Below, one piece after another: positions 7,851-11,562 of a DNA stretch of 11,562 bases. The translations under genes and the position numbers were made by a program. Each line of letters opens with the position of its first letter. The stretch's first letter is position 1. Below the pieces are notes generated by a model. That model saw nothing but the letters and a program-made list of their open reading frames with translations. It had not been told where the DNA came from and did no database searches. Source of the DNA: Isohypsibius dastychi (Eukaryota; Tardigrada; Eutardigrada; Parachela; Isohypsibiidae); assembly GCA_034696485.1 (NCBI GenBank), contig JAQIWT010001273.1, positions 1-11,562 of the forward strand, read 5' to 3'.

Positions 7851-8429
7851 GTCTTCGCTCACGAGTCTGAAAACGTCAACATCACAAATTAGATTCCAAT
7901 TTCCAAATTAATGTCACAACAAGCAAACTCTGGCTGCTGTACTCCCAGTCCGTTCTATACCTTCAATTCAACTAGGGAACCACCAAACCAATGACTATCT
8001 CAAACACAGCAAATCGAAAATTCTTTGGCTCCAAAGGATGATCAGCAAAAGATTGGCATATATGTAAGCAAAATCGCGAACTGACAGAAAAGGCCCGCTT
8101 TGAAATCAGAGTGCATTCCAGAATCCAGACTCTTCTTTCGTCCCCCACCCCCCTCCACTTGGCATGACGTCCACCCGTCGCATTCAATGCCGTACGGTAC
8201 ATGTAGCAGTGCTGTTTTAGCATCCCAAGGACGATAATTTTTCACGGATTTGCATAAAACTTTTAACAGCTCCAAAAACGCTCGCGAAGTTCTTGCTACG
8301 AACCACAGGTGAAAAGCAGAAATTTTTGCAAAGCATGGAAAGTTCTGTATGTTTATCTTGCCGCACATACAGCTTAGCGGAATACATCAACTCAACTAGT
8401 TTGAAATTGCAGCATATTTCTTCCAACAC
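7851..8429. promoter_or_regulatory. upstream region of the MATH-BTB gene, no defined promoter
   Basis: This is the 5' flank of the minus-strand gene. Several minus-strand frames of 70 to 110 codons occur (7972-8223, 8042-8368, 8217-8429), overlapping each other, and none has a recognisable motif. No clear TATA box is placed suitably for the ATG at 7850. A leader exon could lie here, given the acceptor-like TTTTCAG at about 7874-7880. Confidence 0.35.
8384..8406. repeat. 23-base direct repeat, copy 2
   Basis: Differs from 7103-7125 by one base. It could be a conserved leader or regulatory element, or chance retention of a small duplication. Confidence 0.7.
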
Positions 8430-8700
8430 TTCGGATTGTTAGGTGTTCAACCGAAAGGGGGAACCCTTCGGATTGTGAGGTATTCCACTGGAAGGGGGAT
8501 ATCCTTTGGATTGTCATATGTTTCTCCGGAAGAGGGGAACCCTTCGGGTTTTAAGGTGTTCCACCGGGAGGGGGGAATCCTTCGGATTGTGAGGTATTCC
8601 ACCGGAAGGGGGAAAACCTTCGGGTTGTCAGGTATTACAACGAAAGGGGGAATCCTTCGGATTGTTCAGGGGGTGGGGAAACCTGCGGATTGTAAGGCAA
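8430..8700. repeat. minisatellite, about 8 units of roughly 38 bp
   Basis: Units share CCTTCGGATTGTGAGGTATT followed by CCACCGGAAGGGGGAA. The TTCGG anchors fall at about 8430, 8467, 8505, 8543, 8581, 8619 and 8656, with a degenerate, shortened unit at 8684. Four steps in a row are exactly 38 bp; the others are 36 to 38, and the last is about 28. Because 38 is not a multiple of 3, the long plus-strand open frame across it (8436-9053) changes register in every unit and is not a repeat protein. Confidence 0.9.
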
Positions 8701-8803
8701 ACCGGAAGCCCATGAGATGGGTTTCTCTACCGGTAGTATGTTCGGGAGTCAGGCCAAAGTTTGTTGAGAAAGTGACCGGGTCTCGCTGTTGCAGTAGATG
8801 CAC

Positions 8804-8826
8804 AAATCAATCAATCAGTCAATCAA
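8804..8826. repeat. imperfect AATC microsatellite
   Basis: About five to six AATC units with one substitution (AGTC). Confidence 0.8.
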
Positions 8827-8958
8827 CGTTGCACGTTCAACGTGGAGCGGAGGAACATGTGTTTGCAGTTGCGCAAAAGCCAACTACTCAAAACAATCAG
8901 TGTGACATACACACTGACAGACGCTGGAACTTTAATATAGAGATCTCTCTGTCGCAAC

Positions 8959-9039
8959 CAGTGGTGGACCGAAGTTCCAAAGAGGGGGAGGTCCGCTTCG
9001 CTTCCATTAGCGAGGCGGAAGCGGAAACGCTTTCCACTG
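8959..9039. mobile_element. 81-bp foldback with CAGTGG...CCACTG ends
   Basis: The segment starts CAGTGGTGG and ends CCACTG and holds an inner inverted pair (CCGCTTC / GAAGCGG). hAT-type transposons commonly begin CAGNGG, so this could be a very small non-autonomous remnant. The terminal repeat is only 6 bp and I see no matching 8-bp target duplication, so the call is weak. Confidence 0.25.
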
Positions 9040-9084
9040 TTGTAAGTAACTAATGCAAGACAGAACTTTATTTCAACAACTGAA

Positions 9085-9176
9085 TACGTCTCCGCCAATA
9101 TTTATCGTACACCACCTCATATAAAACACCATGTTGAGTTTATGAGGAGTGTACGATAAATCTTGGCGGAGACGTA
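9085..9176. repeat. 92-nt long-arm hairpin
   Basis: The left arm (9085-9125) begins TACGTCTCCGCCAATATTTA and the right arm (9139-9176) ends with its near-perfect reverse complement TAAATCTTGGCGGAGACGTA. Pairing runs for about 38 bases with one mismatch in the first 20, a short bulge and a small loop. It could be a miRNA-precursor-like hairpin on either strand, or the core of a foldback element. Confidence 0.85.
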
Positions 9177-9329
9177 CATGCTGAAAAGTGGTTCGATTCG
9201 ATTAATCACCCTCGCTTTGAACCGCTTAATTACGGGATGTACAGAATAAAGACCTTCAATTTGAACATGAACAAACAGTAATTCTGCCGATCACATTGCT
9301 AATCTGCACCAGACAAAAGACCCCTTGAC

Positions 9330-9530
9330 TACTTTCCGGCAGACTTGTACCGCTAATATAGCGGAACTTTTTTGCGGACAAAATTCCCCGCTTTTTCCGC
9401 CGCTGCTGCTTTTTCCCGCTTTTTTCATGGCAGCGGCCAAACTAAACAGCGGGCGGAGAGCGGCGGAATATCTGGATAGCGGCGAAAGCGGCTTTTCAGT
9501 GCCCGCTTCCGAATAATTCCCCGCTGAATA
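9330..9530. repeat. CCGCT/AGCGG-rich segment with small palindromes
   Basis: Many CCGC, CCGCT and AGCGG words occur on both strands, including the 15-base foldback CCGCTAATATAGCGG at 9350-9364. A plus-strand frame of 63 codons crosses it but is low-complexity. It resembles the interior of a non-autonomous DNA transposon. The same CCGCTT/AAGCGG words occur in 8959-9039, which may be part of the same element. Confidence 0.4.
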
Positions 9531-9621
9531 GAGATTATTCTGAATACATGAATATCGAAAATACCCATGACATTTTTGTCTCGGCTATTTTACTGGTTTT
9601 TAGATTCCCTTTCAGAAGAGA

Positions 9622-9686
9622 ACATGGTAGTCTGGCATTTCAGTGAAGGGGTGTGGATCCACTGAAATGCCAGACCACCTGCATGT
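9622..9686. repeat. hairpin with 20-bp arms
   Basis: GGTAGTCTGGCATTTCAGTG at 9626-9645 is complementary to 9660-9679 except for one position that still pairs as G-U. The loop is 14 bases. ACAT/ATGT extends the stem past a 3-base bulge. No U-run follows, so it is not a bacterial-type terminator. Confidence 0.8.
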
Positions 9687-9707
9687 AGGCCCGCCCCTTT
9701 TCAGTAA

Positions 9708-9912
9708 GGACGCCAAGTCCGCCATTTCGTTGTGCCCCCCCCCCTGCTGATTGGTCCACCCCGCCATTGATAACCCCCGGTCATTTCCAACCCCCGACGC
9801 CATTTTGTCTTCCAGGACGCCAAGTCCGCCATTTTGTTTTGCCCCCTCCCGCAATTCATAACCCCCGCACTTCTAAACCCCCGACGCCAAATCCGCCATT
9901 TTGTTTTACACA
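9708..9912. repeat. degenerate tandem array with GACGCCAAGTCCGCCATTTTG
   Basis: Three copies of the 21-base core start near 9709, 9816 and 9883, and a shortened copy (CGACGCCATTTTGTCTT) starts at 9795. Between cores are related pieces such as CCCGCCATTGATAACCCCCG (9760) and CCCGCAATTCATAACCCCCG (9848) and C-runs. The array ends 14 bases before the stop codon of the Fic gene. CGCCATTTTG matches the known YY1-type binding core (CAAAATGGCG on the other strand), though in a repeat this may be coincidence. Confidence 0.85.
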
Positions 9913-9925
9913 GGTCTCACTAAAT

Positions 9926-10720
9926 TCACAAGTCGATACAGAACGCAGAGAACAAAACTGATGAATAAACGCTTTCCAGGAGTAGTTTTGCCAAGTTCTT
10001 CGTACTGCCGCTTGGGTCAAACTGTGCATCCTCCAAGGTGGAAATATAACTGTCTCTCCCGAACCGCTGGTTGATAGGGAAAATAGTGAATTCTCTCAAC
10101 AACATGCTGATCAGAATTCGAGCAGTTCGACCATTTCCATTAGCAAATGGATGGATCCTCAAGAATAATGAACTGAAGGAAGCCACTGTTTTACTAGTAT
10201 CCTCCAGTGTATCTTGACTCAAATATTGGTCACTGTAGCGAAGAGAACCATTCAATGAGTCACAAAGTTCGGCAAGTTCTTTTTCTACCAAACGGTAGTG
10301 GCTGTAGGTCAACCATGGAATACTTCCAGCAGGTTTGCATTGGTGCTTCCTGTAGCGACCAGCATCCTGTGACAAACCTCGCAAAATGTCATCATTGATT
10401 TGACATATTGTCTCTGGAGTGATTGTAAATTCTTGCTTAAACCAAAAGATACTGGCATTTTTGAAGTTTGTAATTTTTGTTTGTTCTCGTAAGCATGTGA
10501 CATGCTCCGTGTCTATCATGCACTCTTCGCGAATTGCATTATCGACGCTCATTTGTAATACCAGTTCTTCGCAACCGGCAACAAATCCGGAGTTATTCTG
10601 ATCAGCCAAAAAATTTCTTAGAGCTGTTGATCGTTCAAATATCAAAGCCATCTGAGCAGCACTGGTGGAACAAATGTTTTTCTCTGTGCATTTCAAATCA
10701 AAATCTGTGTTTAACTTCAT
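9926..10720 (-). CDS. stand-alone Fic-domain protein (264 aa)
   Basis: Fic enzymes move a nucleotide monophosphate or related group onto target side chains, usually AMP from ATP to Ser, Thr or Tyr. The active loop is HPFANGNGRTAR (190-201), with catalytic His190 and phosphate-binding G-N-G-R and Arg201. A GRYRK flap (121-125) and the C-terminal FGRDSYISTLEDA helix also fit. The canonical acidic residue after HPFx is Asn194 here; I know HPFxNGNGR from the bacterial mobile mystery protein B group. The inhibitory (S/T)xxxE(G/N) motif is not intact: the nearest match by position is DNAIRE (60-65). It lacks the TPR and membrane anchor of animal FICD, so it is not its ortholog. It is intronless. 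The ATG at 10720 has A at -3. It lies downstream of, and in the same direction as, three packed frames of Polinton-like type. Fic fold certain; substrate unknown; cargo status inferred. Confidence 0.92.
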   Translation of the reverse strand: MKLNTDFDLKCTEKNICSTSAAQMALIFERSTALRNFLADQNNSGFVAGCEELVLQMSVDNAIREECMIDTEHVTCLREQTKITNFKNASIFWFKQEFTITPETICQINDDILRGLSQDAGRYRKHQCKPAGSIPWLTYSHYRLVEKELAELCDSLNGSLRYSDQYLSQDTLEDTSKTVASFSSLFLRIHPFANGNGRTARILISMLLREFTIFPINQRFGRDSYISTLEDAQFDPSGSTKNLAKLLLESVYSSVLFSAFCIDL

Positions 10721-10741
10721 TTTTGTGATGCGTGCGAAGTG

Positions 10742-10763
10742 TTTATATACACAGCTTTATATA
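10742..10763 (-). promoter_or_regulatory. TATA boxes of the Fic gene
   Basis: On the minus strand TATATAAAG (10763-10755) is followed by a second TATATAAA (10749-10742). With the usual 30-base spacing, the first would start transcription near 10732, leaving a leader of only about 12 bases before the ATG at 10720. The second would start at the ATG itself and is less useful. The gap to the upstream gene's stop (10790) is just large enough for this promoter. Confidence 0.6.
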
Positions 10764-10789
10764 GTTGAGAAATCATGGATTACACTAAA

Positions 10790-11176
10790 TTATTTGTTAC
10801 GTAAACTTCGAACAATTGCACCAAGATCGCTCTGCTTCATAAACGCAACGTCAAAATCAAATTTGATCAACCCACAATCACAACATTTTTTCAAGACAGT
10901 TTTCGTGCCCGCTGTCAAGACTGTTCTTAATGAACTGCACTTGGTGCACCGCTGTAAATGATTCCTGAATTTTTCCACGGTCAAGTTGAGGCTCTCTGCT
11001 GAGAAGCGTCCGGTGAGATAATGTCGATCAAACTGAATAATTGGTGTGCTAGATAATTCATTTGCCGTGAAATTGTGAATGCAAACTGGTTCACATCCTA
11101 TGGCCCAGCTTATCTCCTTCAGGTTAAGTAGTAAAGTTCTGTTCATCTTATAACGCGCTACTAATTGTGGAATCAT
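10790..11176 (-). CDS. unknown protein with paired CxxC motifs (zinc-ribbon-like), 128 aa
   Basis: Not recognised as a family. It has CTKC (77-80) and CCDC (98-101) separated by 17 residues, which fits a zinc ribbon or rubredoxin-like knuckle. Before it is a helical region with NLTVEKFRNHLQ, and after it a short acidic/aromatic tail. Start choice: the ATG at 11176 overlaps the upstream membrane-protein frame by 29 bases; the ATG at 11146 (residue 11) lies one base after that frame's stop and would avoid overlap. The stop at 10790 is 26 bases before the Fic TATA box. Same direction and spacing as its neighbours suggest one compact element. It is probably an accessory or structural protein of that element, but function is unknown. 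Confidence 0.55.
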   Translation of the reverse strand: MIPQLVARYKMNRTLLLNLKEISWAIGCEPVCIHNFTANELSSTPIIQFDRHYLTGRFSAESLNLTVEKFRNHLQRCTKCSSLRTVLTAGTKTVLKKCCDCGLIKFDFDVAFMKQSDLGAIVRSLRNK

Positions 11177-11354
11177 TTCTGAAAATCGTTTTTAATAAAA
11201 AGTCAAACGGCAAAGTTCGCTCAGACACAGTACAGTTTTTTTGTAAAATTTTGAATTGTAGTATAGTTTCCGTGATGAAGAAAACGATGCTCGTCAGAAC
11301 TAGAGTAATCCAGGTAATAAGTGTCACTGTTTTTTGTATGGTTGATTTATCCAT
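11148..11354 (-). CDS. small single-span membrane protein, 68 aa
   Basis: Residues 9-33 (starting VTLITWITLVLTSIVFFITE) form one long hydrophobic helix after a short charged N-terminus, followed by a basic, Lys/Arg-bearing tail. It overlaps the protease frame by 31 bases and the CxxC-protein frame by 29 bases. That packing is typical of viruses and Polinton-like elements. Small membrane proteins next to the protease or capsid genes are common in such elements, but I cannot assign this one to a named family. A chance hydrophobic frame is the alternative. Confidence 0.45.
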   Translation of the reverse strand: MDKSTIQKTVTLITWITLVLTSIVFFITETILQFKILQKNCTVSERTLPFDFLLKTIFRNDSTISSAL

Positions 11355-11562
11355 ATTTTTGTAGTTGCTGAATCAGAAATTCTCTGTCGTGGGTCGTTGT
11401 TCATAAAACGGAAATATTTATTTATAAACTCGCAAACTAGTTTGTCATTTAAAATTTTGTTGCCGCCTGATGCTGTCATGATCTTCTCATAAGTCACGCC
11501 GTGTGATCGGAGCAGAACGAAAAACATGCAATATTGACCACAAACTGTGGAGTCATCAGACT
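11324..11562 (-). CDS. adenain-like cysteine protease, C-terminal part (Polinton/adintovirus type), cut by the window edge
   Basis: The frame is open to the window edge and ends at 11324, giving 78 residues. It contains VCGQYCMFFVLLRSHG and later NDKLVCEFINKYF, the layout of the nucleophile region of adenovirus-type (C5) proteases in Polintons/Mavericks and adintoviruses. The first Cys is at the expected catalytic position. The partial codon at the edge ends in AG; if it is CAG it would be Gln exactly seven residues before that Cys, where adenain has its oxyanion-hole Gln. The His and Asp/Glu of the triad would lie outside the window. In these elements the enzyme matures capsid precursors. 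No stop or frameshift breaks the visible part. Alternatives are another Ulp1/adenain-fold protease of host or viral origin. Confidence 0.65.
   Translation of the reverse strand, partial: SDDSTVCGQYCMFFVLLRSHGVTYEKIMTASGGNKILNDKLVCEFINKYFRFMNNDPRQRISDSATTKIWINQPYKKQ

Noticed and set aside
8430-8700. CRISPR array
   Set aside because: Units are contiguous and degenerate along their whole length, without distinct spacers.
8436-9053. 205-codon plus-strand open frame
   Set aside because: It runs through a 38-bp minisatellite and a microsatellite. The repeat length is not a multiple of 3 and the peptide changes register in each unit.
9622-9686. Bacterial rho-independent terminator
   Set aside because: Stem-loop present but no T-run after it, and the context is eukaryotic.
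9926-10720. Ortholog of animal FICD/HYPE
   Set aside because: Too short, without TPR repeats or a membrane anchor, and with Asn instead of Asp in the active loop.
10207-10961. Several plus-strand frames of 60 to 98 codons
   Set aside because: Shadows of the Fic and CxxC-protein genes on the minus strand.
1-11562. tRNA, rRNA or other standard RNA genes
   Set aside because: No cloverleaf with a TTC-arm or B-box-like sequence, and no rRNA-like conserved stretch, was seen on reading either strand.

Overview
The window reads as nuclear DNA of an invertebrate animal. Coding density is low and exons are flanked by GT..AG sites. There is one convincing intron-containing MATH-BTB gene, and there are homopolymer tracts, a minisatellite, foldback sequences and many decayed gene pieces. 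Nothing looks bacterial in layout (no operons, no ribosome binding sites). I cannot name the species.

Left part (1 to about 5700): no gene here matches a family I recognise. It holds coding-like segments, mostly on the minus strand, and several repeated pieces. The best reading is a tandem duplication of an unknown multi-exon minus-strand gene: a left copy at about 498-1993 and a right copy at about 3971-5684. Two pieces support this. One is a coiled-coil segment whose copies differ mostly at third codon positions. The other is a 92-bp repeat that keeps one minus-strand reading frame. A one-base length difference next to the 92-bp repeat suggests the left copy is frameshifted. A plus-strand pair of exon-like segments (2197-2635) and further fragments lie between the copies.

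Middle (6031-7850, minus): a two-exon gene whose splice junction restores a complete MATH domain, followed by a BTB/POZ domain, a BACK-like helical region and a short basic nuclear-localisation-like tail. The product is 405 residues and is probably a cullin-3 substrate adaptor or a related nuclear scaffold.

Right-middle (8430-9925): repeats. They are an 8-unit, roughly 38-bp minisatellite, an AATC microsatellite, a small CAGTGG-ended foldback, a 92-nt long hairpin, GC-rich CCGCT/AGCGG sequence, a second hairpin, and a degenerate tandem array containing CGCCATTTTG.

Right end (9926-11562, minus): four tightly packed intronless reading frames. From the window edge inward they are the C-terminal part of an adenain-like cysteine protease of the Polinton/Maverick-adintovirus type, a small single-span membrane protein, a protein with paired CxxC motifs, and a complete stand-alone Fic-domain protein with a TATA box just upstream. 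The small overlaps between the first three frames look viral or Polinton-like rather than host-like. The most interesting possibility in the window is that the Fic enzyme is cargo of an integrated Polinton/adinto-like element. The element's ends and its polymerase, integrase and capsid genes are outside the window or not seen, so this is an inference from one protease fragment plus gene packing.
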